Assembly (NCBI GenBank): GCA_034440635.1
Contig: JAOTON010002231.1
Location: 1-64,000 of the forward strand
DNA length: 64,000 nucleotides
Direction of reading: 5' to 3'
From: Lepas anatifera
Lineage: Eukaryota; Arthropoda; Thecostraca; Lepadidae
The translations under genes were made by a program, and so were the position numbers. Positions 13,531 to 24,915 of the stretch are shown one piece after another. The notes beneath the pieces were generated by a model, which was given only the letters and a program-made list of their open reading frames with translations, had not been told where the DNA came from and made no database searches. Position 1 is the stretch's first letter, and every line of letters begins with the position of its first letter.

Positions 13531-15062
13531 GGCCCTCCTAAGACCAACGCTTAGCGGCACTCGCGAGGCTAATTTTCGGCCCCTCCCCCGATTAGCTGTC
13601 AGGGGCCCCTGGGCCTTATTACCGGGGACCCTTAGACCAAAACCGAGGGGCCCCTGAGTATAGCGCGAAGCTCCTAAGACAAATTCTCGGCAGCACCTCT
13701 GAGACTACCTACCGGACCCCCAGATTTGCTCTCGGGTGGCCCCAGACATAGAGTCTCGGGGGCATCCAGGTTAGCTCTTGGGGTCCCCTAAGACTGACTT
13801 TCGGGGGACCCTGGGACTGGCTCCCGATAGCAATCTGAGACTAACACTGGGGCGCCCCCTGAGACTAACACTCAGGGGGTGTCCCTGAGACTGAGCAATT
13901 GGTGCTTCTGGGACCTGCTCTAGGAGGCCCCAGATTAGCCCTCAGGGGTCTAAGGCCAACTTGGAGCCCGTGAGACCAAAACTCGGGAGAACTTCTTGGG
14001 ATTACTCTCAGAGCCCCAAAATTAGCTCTCGGATGCCCCTGAGACTGACCTCGGGGGAGGGGCCTCTGAGACTAGCTTTTGAGCGCTCCCCGAGGCTGAT
14101 TCTTGGGGCCCCTTAGACAAAAACTCGGGTGGGGGGGGAACAACCTGAGGGCAATTCTCGAGGGCATCCAAGATCACCTCTCCGCGGCCCCCTGAGACCA
14201 TCACTCTGCTGCACAACTGATACTAACTCTCGGGACTCCAGATGATCACTCGGGGCCCCCTGAAAGTAAATATTGTCTCCTGAGAGAGGCACCCTTGAGA
14301 CTATGATGGGCCCCTGAGACCAGCACTTGGTGGCACTCATGACACTAATTCTCGGGCCCGATATTAGCTTTCGGGGTCCTTGAGAGAAGGCCCCCTTAGA
14401 CCAACACTGGTGGGGTATCTGATAATAACTTATCCCGAGATTAGTTCCCAGGGACCCCTGAGACCGACTCCCAGGGGCCCCTGAGAAAGACTCTCGAGGG
14501 ACCCCTTAGACCGATTCTCAGGGGGCGGGGCTTCTGAGGATGACTCTCGGGGGCCCTGAGACTTACTCTCGGGGCCCCCTGAGATCAACTCTTGGGATCC
14601 TCTGCGACTGACTCAGGGGCCCTTGAAACCGACTTCTGGGGGCCCTGAGATAGACTTTTGGCCTTGAGACTAACTCTCGGGCCCCCTGAGTCTATATGTC
14701 GTGGCCCCCTGAGCTCGACTCTTGGAGGCCGCCTGAGACCGACTCTTGGGGGTCCCCTGAGACTAACTTCCAGGAGCCCCCTGAAACCGACTTTGGGGGT
14801 CTGACACTTAATCTCGGGGGGTGGGAGGCTGAGACCGACTCTCGGACCCTCTGAGACCGACTTTCGGGGGTCCCTTGCGAACAACTCTCAGGGGCCCTGG
14901 AAACCAACTTTCGGGGGGCCCCTGAGACCACCTCTCGGGGCCCCTAGGACCAACTCTTGGAGCCCCCTAATGCTAACTCTCGAGGCGGAGGGCCCTGAGA
15001 CCGACTCGGGGCCCCTATGAACCAATCTCGGGGGCCCCTGAGACTGACTCTGGGGGCCCCCT
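13531..15062. repeat. Minisatellite, unit about 22-30 bp
   Basis: Many diverged copies of CCTGAGACTGACTCTCGGGG lie head to tail. Runs of four or more G or C alternate with CTGAGAC. The array interrupts the higher-order repeat that flanks it on both sides. The open frames on the minus strand here (up to about 99 codons) are repeat translations and not genes. Confidence 0.7.
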
Positions 15063-15269
15063 GATCAGATAATCCTTAAGTGTTAACGATTTTCCCAAGG
15101 GCGGGGGAGGGGTCCGCGAACCCCTTGGACTCTCCTTGGCTATTCTACTGGTCCGATGATTATTAGAGTTTTAGGGCACTGCAGCTGCAGAGGCCAAACG
15201 TGCCCGTATTCTACTGGTCCCAGTCCATCTAAGGGGGGAGGTGGGGGGGGGGGGTGGGCAGTTCTGCAC

Positions 15270-15740
15270 AGTGGGTCATAGATTAGCTCAGATGACCAGA
15301 TCAGCTTAGGAGCCCGGCTCAGCTCAGGGGTCCCAGATCGGCTTATGTAGCGTCTCAGAACAGCTCAAGGAAGCCACTTCAAGCTCAGCTCAGGGGCCCT
15401 ATAACTCTGCGTGAGCCCCAGATAAGTTCAGGAGCCCCAGTTTAGCACAGGGGGCATTAGATTAGCTTTGGGGGCCCAGCTCAGCTCAGGGGCCCCCAGA
15501 CCGGCTTGTATAGGGTCTTTGACTAGCTCAAGGGGCCCATTCAGGCTGATGGCTCCCAGTTCAGCTTAGGGACCATGCAACAGTTCAGAGGGGCATAAAC
15601 CAGCTCGAGGGACCTTAGATTAGCTCACGGAGCCCCAGGTTAGCTCATAGGACATCAGAGGTTAATTCAGGGGCCCCTGAACAGCTCAGGGGGCCCCAGG
15701 CCGACTCATAAAACCTCAGATCAGCTCAGGAGTCCAGGCC
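15270..15740. repeat. Higher-order satellite, continuation
   Basis: The same AGCTCAGGGG motif and the GGCTTATGTAGCGTCTCAGA landmark (about 15336 and 15499) as in 12.27-13.53 kb. The array appears to have been split by the 22-30 bp minisatellite and by the unrelated 15063-15269 segment. Confidence 0.6.
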
Positions 15741-15828
15741 AGCTTTATAAGAGGTTTTCCGAGCAAGCTATACGGTCCGTTTGGTTTTCTTATTTTATGT
15801 TACAGTTGCTGGTATTTTCATATGAATA

Positions 15829-15862
15829 CCACTTTTCTGTGGGGGCCCCCACAGAAAAGTGG
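15829..15862. repeat. Perfect 34-bp palindrome next to the hAT-like right end
   Basis: The arms CCACTTTTCTGTGGGGG and CCCCCACAGAAAAGTGG are exact reverse complements with no loop. It lies 41 bp inside the right terminus of the 4.28-kb element and could be a subterminal structure of that element. Confidence 0.8.
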
Positions 15863-15911
15863 GGGCCAGTGGCCCCCCTGGCCCCCCGGTTCCTACGCCT
15901 ATGGGTCTGAG

Positions 15912-15971
15912 GGTTGGTCTGGGTCTCCTGAGGGTTGGTCTGGGGTCTCCTAATGATTGGTCTGGGATCCT
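15912..15971. repeat. Minisatellite fragment (middle piece)
   Basis: Units of GGTTGGTCTGGGTCTCCTGA, about 22-27 bp long. The same units stand left of 11620 (about 11585-11620) and right of 18356. The pieces therefore appear to be one array that was broken up by the 4.28-kb element and by the E1 plus B4 pair. Confidence 0.6.
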
Positions 15972-17218
15972 TTAACCCTATTTCCGTCAGGCTCCCGGCT
16001 ACCCCTATTTCCGGCAGGGGGCAATATCGGCCCCCCTAAGATCACGTAATCTAACCGGCCGATTTTGAAAATTCAAAGTGCTATAGATTCCCCTGACGCT
16101 AAACTTTATTTTGAAAAAAGAAAATTTCAAAATTTTGATTTTTAAGGAGAAGGTCGTGCAAAATACACAATTTTTGTGTATTTTTTAGATTTTCCATAAC
16201 CCTTGTCTCTGTTGTACGATTTTCACAAAACTAGTTCAGATTTACAAATAATTGACCCAAAATTGTCATATACTCAAGTTAGGCAAAAATTCGAAATTCA
16301 ATGGCAGTTCCAGGACCAGGACTATGAGGGGAAATATATACAACCTAAAAGTTTTTGTTACGCGGATTAGAAGCCGTGATATACTGCTTGGCATCTTTGA
16401 CACATAAATAAATGAAAAAAGTGAAAAACTCATCAGGGGCGGATGCAGTAAGGTAAAACAGTGGGGTAAAATACATACCAACAATATGCGAGTGGTATGC
16501 ATGAGTATATTAGTCCCTCGACTAGTTGAAATTTATTTCTGATAATTTTTACCCTCCCATGGCAGCTCTGGGAAAGAGGGTGACATAGGCGGATCAAGGA
16601 CTCTCGTCGTGGGGGGGGCGGGTGGGGTGATTGGAAACACATTTTTAATATACAACGATATTGAGTCGCGGTGGTGATACTGGCTGGGAATATGCATTTT
16701 GAAAATGTGTAGTGACTGGACACGCCTCTGGTAATCCAGAATTTGGTTATAACTATTTTGAATTTTCATATACCCAATTGTATTCGCCCTGGCACGGCTG
16801 TAAGCAGTCTTCTCACTTACTAACGTTTAGTCCTTCTTGATAACATACCCCCATTTTGAACTGCTGTAACCGCCCCTGATGAATACAAATAGTGACAATT
16901 GTGAATGCACTATCATCTCACATAAAAAATGATATAATAAAACCATATAACTGGTATCAGGATCAGCAGAGACGGCTTCCTTTTACAAAGAACCCATCGC
17001 ATACGATAATACTTGGTTTGTGGATAGAACCTCCCCAAAAACCCAGCCATAGCTCCGCCCCTGGTAAATATATAATATTGACAATTTCAGAAAACCTGCC
17101 TGTACTAGTTTTAGGAAAAGTCAGGAAGTTTCAAAGTTCTATCGCAAGCCGTTTCGGAGATATTCTTGAAAAACCTGAGGGGGGGGCAATATTAGCCCCC
17201 TGCCGGAAATAGGGTTAA
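15972..17218. mobile_element. Family E TTAA MITE (copy E1)
   Basis: Flanked by TTAA on both sides (15972-15975 and 17215-17218). The right end read outward starts CCCTATTTCCGGCAGGGGGC. The left end starts CCCTATTTCCGTCAGGCTCC and then repeats CCCCTATTTCCGGCAGGGGG after a spacer. A palindrome-like GGGGGCAATATCGGCCCCC block sits next to the termini. TTAA followed by CCC is the usual form of piggyBac-superfamily ends. No transposase is present, and a smaller hAT-like MITE is nested inside. Confidence 0.7.
16434..16878. mobile_element. Possible hAT-like MITE inside E1
   Basis: Its termini are CAGGGGCGGATGCAG on the left and, outward, CAGGGGCGGTTACAG on the right, matching at 13 of 15 bases. The 8 bases on either side do not match, so a target duplication is not supported. 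It may be an old insertion with decayed flanks. Confidence 0.4.
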
Positions 17219-18356
17219 CACGTGCTTTGACGGGGGTCTGCAGGGGTCGAAAAACCTACCATTTTGGCATTCTAAATGGTGACAAACCAAGGTGGGCAAG
17301 GTGCCAAAACGTAGCCGACATCTTACCTCTAGGCCAATAACGAAACAAATTTCCAAAATTGGCACCTCTAATTTGAGCTCGCAATGTTTTTCAACAACTG
17401 GGGTGGTTCAAGAGCATCTATTGGTATCCAACTAACGCAAAACGTGCCACATTTTTCAGCCTGGGCTGGTGACACATCTATGGTTTGAAATTTTCAATGG
17501 TCGCACACTGAACAATTTTTTGCCCCTTGGGGGTCTGAGCCACCTTCGCTTTGACGGAGGGGGGGTGGCGGGTACCTGCCCCCTTAAGATCTCGAGAATC
17601 ACGCTAGGTAGCGAAAAACGGTAAGCGGCGTTAGGTAGCCCATCCACTTCTTCATCGAAAATATTTCCACCCTTTTTTGTCAGGTCACGTTTATGGTCAC
17701 TAGAGGTAAACAAATTCCGTCATAGGGATAACATGTAAATGAAGGTTTCCGGTTATTACACCTGAACAAGTAAATATAGAGCAAAACGACCTTAACTATA
17801 AGAATTTTCACAGCAGGCCGAGTCGAATGATCTATAATATGAACTTGATAGGTGAAATCAAGGATTTGACCTGACCTGACCTCAGGTAAGTCAAATTATG
17901 TAAAATGCATATCATTAGAATTCAAAGACAAGGCGAATCTAATACAATTAAAATAAACGCTCTATCACCATCCCTTACTAAGTTATTTAGTTAAAACCTT
18001 TTCCCATGTAATTCCAATTGAGAACTCATGGCTCATACCTGACCTTAGGTTATCGATATCATAAATACCAGAATATGTTTTAGAGAACTCGGTGGCCCCA
18101 TTATGTGATATCAGTTTCAATCCGATAAAATCACCCTGTTCCATCGTATGCTATCTTAAAAGTTTTTGAGGTCAGGTCACTTGACCTGTACTGGTGACCT
18201 GACCTGGAATGACCTAACCTTAAAATTAAATAGAAATTGTACAAATGATGAGAGAAAAGCTATACCAAGTAGGGCGGCACTACGCGCCGCCGTTTTTATG
18301 CTATCTCCCAAAAACCCGAGGGGCGGGTACCCGCCCTCCGTCAATGTGCGTGCTAA
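17215..18356 (+). mobile_element. Family B TTAA MITE (copy B4) with nested hAT MITE
   Basis: It begins with TTAACACGTGCTTTGACGGG, using the same TTAA that ends E1, and finishes with CGTCAATGTGCGTG followed by CTAA, a one-base decay of TTAA. The interior follows family B: CATCCACTTCTTCATCGAAA, CATAGGGATAACATGTAAAT, GATTTGACCTGACCTGACCT, and the GCGGCACTACGCGCCGC hairpin near the right end. It lies in the minisatellite that resumes at 18357. The long (doubled) end was split by the 289-bp hAT element. Confidence 0.75.
17241..17529. mobile_element. 289-bp hAT MITE with exact 8-bp target duplication
   Basis: The 8-bp direct repeat GGGGTCTG flanks the insert (17233-17240 and 17530-17537). The termini are CAGGGGTCGAAAAA and, outward, CAAGGGGCAAAAAA, which are similar but not identical. 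The insertion splits the CGGGGGTCTGAGCC motif that is uninterrupted in the other family B copies (for example 59249-59265), which gives an empty-site comparison. Confidence 0.75.
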
Positions 18357-18500
18357 GGGTTGGTTTGGGGTCGCCTGAGGGTTGGTTTGAGGGGTCTCCT
18401 GAGGTTTGGTCTAAGTGGTCTCCAGAGGGTTGATCGGGGGGTCCCCGGAGGGCTGGTCTGGGATCTCCTGATGGCTAGTCCGAAGGGTTCCTACAGGTCG
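18357..18500. repeat. Minisatellite fragment (right piece)
   Basis: Units such as GGGTTGGTTTGAGGGGTCTC, closely related to those at 15912-15971. It continues the array after the E1 plus B4 insertions. Confidence 0.6.
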
Positions 18501-19080
18501 GTTTGAAAGGTTTAATGCGGTTTAAGTGCTACCACAGGAAGGCTGTCTTGTCAGGCTATTTTATTTACCTGGAATACATGAGAATGTCATCCACTCTGGG
18601 AGCAGATCTGCAAACGGACTACAACCTGTCTTCTTCTTGAGAAGAACTAAAAAACGTACCACACACCCAGATAGTACGTTCTGAGACTGCTCAGAAACTA
18701 GTCACCTGGTTACTGGGGTAGGTGACAAATTCGCATTATTCCAGGGTGTATGGCTGTGAGAAAATAGGGATTTTGGCTGCATGACCCGAATTTGAAATAC
18801 ATATTTTCGGGATACAGAATTATCTGTGCAACTAGTATTTCACTTTAGTACTCCTTTGCTTCAATTGCATGGAGTGCCGTTAGTGATTTAATACAAGTAT
18901 TATATGCGTCAATTGAATAAGATATAATAGCAGCAGATGAACAGTTCCGATCGCAGCGAGCCGGTCGACACTAAGCCTCAGAGCAATGGGGCTAATACCT
19001 CAGTGGACTCGCGCAGATTTAGATGGTAGAAGATTGGCACCCTGTCACCAATCAAACCTGAAATAAGATCTTGATCCTAC
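18501..19080. other. Unannotated stretch
   Basis: I see nothing recognisable here. Confidence 0.5.
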
Positions 19081-19235
19081 TTAAAGGTAGTGTCCCACTT
19101 TTATAATGGGTTTTGAACTGAGATAACAGTTTTGTAGAGCGTGTTGAGAGACCACTATTGGCATATCTAATTTCACCCAAAGTTCTCGGTATAAAATTTG
19201 CGCGAGCTTTTAAGTTAAAAGCAAAGGGGCTTATT
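19081..19235 (+). mobile_element. Diverged family D-like TTAA element fragment
   Basis: TTAA followed by AGGTAGTGTCCCAC and then TTTTGAACTGAGATAACAGT resembles the start of family D (AGGGAATGTGGCACC followed by TTTTAACTGAGATAGCCAA). I cannot find the matching right end. Confidence 0.4.
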
Positions 19236-19714
19236 GTCTTATTTTAAACACTGAAGGAATACCTTCCATGTGGTTAAAGTGGTCTGATTAGTCGTAAGCC
19301 CTAGGCCTCGCCCACTCGCTGAAAATACCATGCTAGCAAGTGAACGAGCATGCAACTGCCTGTCGACCGAAATCTTCAGGCGAGTAGTCGTCCATTGCAG
19401 AACGTAATTGGGCTAATTCGGCCATGAGGCCTAATTAGCCCAATGGCCGCAACACCCATTACTTTTTCCCACCCCCGTACTTTCCAAAACAAGTATCAAT
19501 GGTTTTGGTAAAAATCCAGCTCTGAAATTGCTTCTTTACATCAAGCATATGCATAATCTCCACTGAATAATATCGGCCGCCGTAACGACGGCTGTCGTGT
19601 AGTGTTTGCGGCAGAGCTACTTGTACTGCATACCATTTTTGTCATGCGGAAACGCTGTGAATAAATCTTTATAGCGGGTCTATAATTAATATTTTGGATT
19701 TCGCCGATTAATAA
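19236..19714. other. Unannotated stretch
   Basis: The only notable feature is a near palindrome around 19409-19445 (TTGGGCTAATTCGGCCATGA then GGCCTAATTAGCCCAATGG). No gene is recognised. Confidence 0.4.
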
Positions 19715-20156
19715 AGGGAATGTGGCATCTTTATAACGTGATTTTAACTGAGATGGCCAAGTTGTATAGCATGTCGGAAATTCCGGTACTCTATATATCA
19801 TTTGTCTTGAACCTCAAAATTTCCGTACAGAAAAGCTAAGAACAACCTGAAATCTACCCTACATCTACCCTTAGCAGCAGGCCACAGTTGTCAACTGTTG
19901 GTGTGACGATATATGCTGACCTCACAGTATCAGACAATCGAAGCCCTTGAAGCGTATTGAATATGGTAGTGGTTGCCAGATCATGACATCATCCACAGAC
20001 AGATATTTTTTCTTTCCCTAGAGGGGCATTTTAAAAATCTAAATATTTAGCTCATTGTACATTTTTCAGCTAAATCATGGGCGCTTCCATGATTTTTGGC
20101 AAAAATTTTCCTAATTACATTAAATTTCAGGATTCGACCCAGGTGCCACATTCCCT
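19715..20156 (+). mobile_element. Family D MITE (copy D2)
   Basis: The termini AGGGAATGTGGCATC and, outward, AGGGAATGTGGCACC are near-perfect inverted repeats. The interior is collinear with D1 and D3. The 4-bp flanks are ATAA and TTAT, each one substitution from TTAA, so a decayed TTAA duplication is plausible. There is no coding capacity. Confidence 0.75.
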
Positions 20157-20458
20157 TTATAGGTGTAATTTTGATGACGCTACAAAAGTATATTGTTAAA
20201 TAAGAAGATATATTTCTGTTTTAAGCGTATAAAAGTGGGGAAAATGTTGCTACCTGGTTTTCAGACCTCTCTTTTTCTTAAATAACAAACATTTTAGGTT
20301 GAATCGCAAGTCTGAAGAATAAACTTATGGAAGGTTGAGCAGGTGGGCGTGTCGAATTGAATATGATTCGTCAAAATATTATTTATTCAAGCAGTCTGTT
20401 GGACGTGTTTGGTGCACCCTCTAGAGGGTGAGCCCTTGCACTTCCCTCAAATCTGAAT

Positions 20459-20640
20459 TTAAAGGAATGTGCCACCTTAAAAATATGATGTGAACTGAGA
20501 TAACCATGTGGTAGAGTATGTCAAGAAACCACTTGATCGACATTTCATTTGTTCCAGAATTTATTGTTCGCAGAGAAAAAAAGAAAATTCACCGCGTGCC
20601 GACCTTTTCCTTTTCCGTTGGTCTCATGGTCAGGCTAGTA
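20459..20640 (+). mobile_element. Diverged family D-like TTAA element, left end
   Basis: TTAA followed by AGGAATGTGCCACCTT and then GTGAACTGAGATAACCATG matches the family D start in order and spacing. The right end was not found. Confidence 0.45.
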
Positions 20641-21950
20641 ACGAAAATGTGATGTAATGTAATCATGCTTCTGGAGACCATTTTTTCTGCCTCGACTTTT
20701 TTTAGAACTTTTCACTAAACAAGGACTTGGTACTTGCGATTACAAATGCGTATAACTTGCTCTGCTGATAAGGTTCAAACGTGAACAATATCGAATACCT
20801 ACATGGAGGAAAAAGACAAAATTTATAGCTGTCTTTTTGGTTCCAATAACATACACTTTTAGCCAAACACGCCTCAGCTGCAACCGTGTTTATTTTTGGC
20901 CTCACTGAATAAGCTTATCACAGCACGAGATATTAGCAGATCGGGCACCGATTTGACGTCTCGCCAATTTGGAGAGTACTTATCTCTAATAGAGAGCTTA
21001 AATGAAACAAAAAGTTGAGCCTCTTAGCCATTTTTGAGCAGGAATAAAGCCAATTTCATATTTTCTAGAAACATTGCACCTAGAATCGCTTCAATCTGGA
21101 ATTATGCCACTGTGCTGCATTCTCCTTAATATGAACCGATCATTTCCAGAAAAGTTCCTTGGATTTATATAGTAGCTTACAAGATTATCAAAGTCATGCG
21201 ATGCCTAAGAAAGCTGCCAAGCACCAGAAATACGGTATTTCTAAAAGCATATCATCCAATGACAAGCTCACCGTAGCCCCTGATGCAATTCTTTATTGAA
21301 GAGGAATCCACAGAATCTGAACTTTTTAGTCACAGACCTAAAATATCCCGGCTTATATTATTATTATTAGCGAGCTGCTGATACTGAGAGAGATCAAATT
21401 GGATGCGGTACCGTGACAATGGCGTTTAAACAAAGAACGCAAACGTACTTACTGCGCGTGCCAAAAAATGAAAATGGTTTCATAATTGTTTTGCCACAAA
21501 ACTGGGTTCGTGGCAGACAAGGGAATATTCAGAGAATCCAGCGACACCTTTCGCGCCGTCTGATTACAATCAGCTGAATATCCTGGGCTGGGGATAAAAT
21601 CAGCTGTTTCTTACATTAAGAATGGCAATGCCGTGTTAAAAGAAACACCGCATACTGTGATCTAGTGACTGCTAACATCTATTCATGTATGGACAACGTG
21701 CCGAAATTTCGAAACGAGACCACATGGTTCATCTGTCACCAGGGGATAGAAATAAGAGATTTCTCGTTGATAATTATGGATGGGTAATCCTAAACTCATG
21801 TTGGCAGGAGGTTCTGCATAATGTTCTTATACATGGAGCTTAATGCATCCAGTGTTAAGACGGTGTAGCGGTCATGCGTGATTAAAACCGTCATACCAGA
21901 CATTCCCAGACACATCTCGTGGCCCTTCACGCAAGAGTGAGATACAGGCT
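20641..21950. other. Unannotated stretch
   Basis: No recognisable gene or repeat. Open frames are 67 codons or fewer. Confidence 0.5.
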
Positions 21951-22971
21951 TTAACCCTCGCCCCACCGGGGGCCATCGATGGCCCCCCTCCTAAGGTTTC
22001 TTCGAGATAGCAGAAAAACGACGAAAAGCAGCACCGCGGTTGAGGGCTCTATCTCTCACTTCATCATTTTCCCACCATCCCTGAATTTTTTTATCCCGGG
22101 TCACCCAAGGTCAGGTCACCAGGCAAGGTCAACCAAGGTCACCTCACTTCAACTTTGAAGCTCTATAAGAGCTACATTTCTTAGTCGATCGATTTGAAAC
22201 GTCCTACAGTTCATGACCCTTCCAAGTTCTACAACGTGTATATCCGAGATTTTTCGATTTCGTGACCTGAGGTCAGGTCACGAGGCGACCTCTCCCATTG
22301 GAAAAGCACGGGGAAAGCTGTCTCATGATCAAATGATTGCAAATACTCAGTCTGTTCAGAACAGCGTTTTTGGACACCCTTTCACGGATCCCAGGGGTCA
22401 TATTTGCCCTTTGACTTTTCCAAGGTCATGCAAGGTCACCAGGGGTCAGAAACAGTATTTTGGCAATAACGTTTGCCCTAATTAAGCTAGAGCATTGAAA
22501 TAAACACCATCGTGTTTGTCTTGTCATTGGCTTTCATTTGATATAGGGCAAGGTTACTTTCTGACCTTTCGTGACCTCAGGTCATATTAGGTCACGAGGT
22601 GACCTCTGGAGGTCAAACCACTGGCGGGAGGTCCTTACGTTCCACATAGCGGAAAATGGCTAGCAATTTCCTATCAAATGTATTTAACCAGATCTCAATA
22701 GCTCTAATGGCATAGGAGTTATGCCCATTTTTCTTAAGCATTGCATATTTGAGTGAAAATAGCCTATCGTGACCTTTCTTGACCTCTGGAGGTCAAACCA
22801 TTGACCTGAGTGCTTAAACATGTAAAGTAATATCTTACTGAATTTACGCGAGCTTTCTAATGCACTTTGCAGATTTGCGCTAACCCCAATATTTTCGGAG
22901 TTAGAGGGGGCCATCGATAGCCCCCCGGTGGGGCGAAGGTGGCGCCGTACCCCCGATGGGGCGCGTGTCAA
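21951..22971 (+). mobile_element. Family A TTAA MITE (copy A1)
   Basis: The left flank is TTAA and the short end CCCTCGCCCCACCGGGGG is followed by the palindrome GGCCATCGATGGCC. The long end on the right repeats the CCCCACCGGGGG-type motif after a spacer containing GGTGGCGCC. The right TTAA has decayed to TCAA. The interior has many AGGTCA and TGACCT hexamers, for example CCAAGGTCAGGTCACC and CTCTGGAGGTCAAACC. There is no transposase, so it is non-autonomous. Confidence 0.8.
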
Positions 22972-23189
22972 GCATGGCTGTCACCACTGACAAAACTGTT
23001 AGCAAACCGGTGAGGCTCGGCCTCCTACGACAGAAACCTAAGCAACCTGAAATAGATAAGGATTCCTGTTGGCTCTTTCTTTTCTTTCCTGTTGAGCGTG
23101 TTGCTTACATATTACTTAGATGTTTGTTCAATGTTCGGATAATTTTTTAGACGAAAAATAGGGGGTCATGCAGGGGATTTGCCACAGGG
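22972..23189. other. Unannotated stretch
   Basis: A short AT-rich stretch without recognised features. Confidence 0.4.
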
Positions 23190-23275
23190 GGACGGGGGAT
23201 GCGTACCTCCAAGTTTTGAGGGGATCCCTCTGCCAGGAATAGGGGTAGACGGGAGTCTGCCAGGAATAGGGTTAA
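23190..23275 (-). mobile_element. Family E long end, fragment (E2)
   Basis: TCTGCCAGGAATAGGGGTAG, a spacer GACGGGAGT, then CTGCCAGGAATAGGGTTAA: the doubled terminus of family E (compare the left end of E1, reverse complemented) with TTAA at 23272-23275. The rest of the element is not recognisable. Confidence 0.6.
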
Positions 23276-24915
23276 TGTCGAGGTAGACCTCGCGAATGTT
23301 TGCGTCCTGCTGAGTAATAATGTTTAGGGCTGTAATAATATAGTAAAGGGGCTGTAACAGGATATTTTACTGAGGGAGTTGAAAGGAAAAAAAATGTAAC
23401 TTACCAAACTGGATCATTTAGGGTTTCTTACAGCTTTAAGATGTTCAAATAAGTTATGATATCCTCACCAGCACCAGTTCACCAAAATACCTCACGCCCT
23501 CCGTTCACTAGAATATGCCCCTAACTAAAAACAAATGTCATTCAAAGGACAGTTAAATAGGACAGTTAAATCTACCTGAGACGTCATCTCCTACCACGGC
23601 TAGCAGGATGTGGGCGATCTTGGCAGAATTTGTTGTTTATATTTTGAGATGCTCATCCTAAAATGTATCTTGATGGCTTGACCTGTAATGAATACAAAAT
23701 TTTTAGTTAAATAGGTATAAAATAAGTAAATACCTGGCGTCATCTGCGCCTCACCTGTAACTTTTTCGTAGAACTGTACTGAATTCCAGAACTGCTAGTA
23801 GAAGTACTGAAGTATAGAACTGCTACTGAATTAATGAGGAACCGCCAATACTAGCATCATGTACGCTAATACAAGCCCCATCGAGCAGTTTTCTTAAAGG
23901 CTGCCAGTTCCGTGTACCATCAGCACGGCCGACTGGCTGCCGTCCGTTACTGCCGAGCGCGGTGACAGTGATGAAGTTGCAGAGTTACCGCACCTCGATG
24001 ATAAGCGCCGTATATGGCGACTCCACGGTCAGCCGCCGGGCCCCGGCCCGATCAAGGACAGGAGCTGGTACCGGGAGGCTGTCATCTTCACGACATGGCA
24101 GGCTCAGTTACTGACCCATGCAAGCCAAGCTACAAGCTGCGACGTACTAAACACATCTGGATGTTGACGAGACAAAACAAGGCTTATGGGATTTTACGGC
24201 GTAAAAATGCATAGACAACGATTGGACAAAAGAAGGCTTTTGGGCTGAAGCAGCGTGAAAACGTGTATATAAAAATTTGATAATATTATATCTTGAAACC
24301 ATTGCAAGGTTTCGTATAGTACATCACAAGGGTGTTTGTGGTATCTATGGTGTTGTTGCGATTTTTGTTTGCAGGCTCCTGATAAGAAATTTGGTAACCT
24401 AACCACTATGTTTCCGACAAACTCCTCCTTTTGGATCGGCAACTGGTTAGAAGGGCCTTGATTTAAAACAAATTTTCGTAAATGCACTTGTGCTGGGCTT
24501 ATTTTTTGTTTAAATGAAGCCTCCATATCTATATAAATGGCACGTCATTTAGTGATAGCTAGGTGTCATCAAATTATTTCGACCCTTCTAATCCCGAATT
24601 TCTGAAGAAAACAAGGTTATTGTCTTTATCAAGAAAATGTCATGGTTCCCTCACCCTAGGGGCTAATCAGGGGATTTTTCGGATGTAACACGAATTTTAC
24701 ACGGATAATTATTTCCCCGGGGAACGTCCATGCAAGCTTTGGCGGTGTTATCTTAATATACGTGCCCCAATTACGTTACTTATGTTTCTCATAACTTATG
24801 TTACCGTTATGTCTTAGTTTTGAGCTGAACAACTTGTCAACCTCAGGCCAACAGCACCTAATGATAGGTGTGGAATTTAACGAGATACCAACAACCAAGG
24901 TCATACAGTTTCTTA
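23276..24915. other. Unannotated stretch
   Basis: No recognised element or gene. There is a GC-rich patch at 23900-24100. A 110-codon minus-strand frame (24194-24526) shows no domain I know. Confidence 0.45.

Larger units (their letters stand above)
11621..15903. mobile_element. 4.28-kb hAT-like element carrying satellite DNA
   Basis: Both ends carry related inverted termini: CAGGGGCGTAGGAACCGG on the left and, read outward, CATAGGCGTAGGAACCGG on the right, followed in both by AAAAGTGGGGGCCA-type sequence. The flanks are an exact 8-bp direct duplication, GGTCTGAG (11613-11620 and 15904-15911), which is the size made by hAT transposases. No transposase frame is visible. The interior is mostly satellite (12.27-13.53, 13.53-15.06 and 15.27-15.74 kb). 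A degenerate internal copy of the right terminus lies at about 12138-12262. The insertion site is itself a minisatellite. Confidence 0.75.

Noticed and set aside
14585..14931. Minus-strand frames of 79-99 codons rich in Ser, Pro and Gly
   Set aside because: They are translations of the minisatellite and change with its unit phase.
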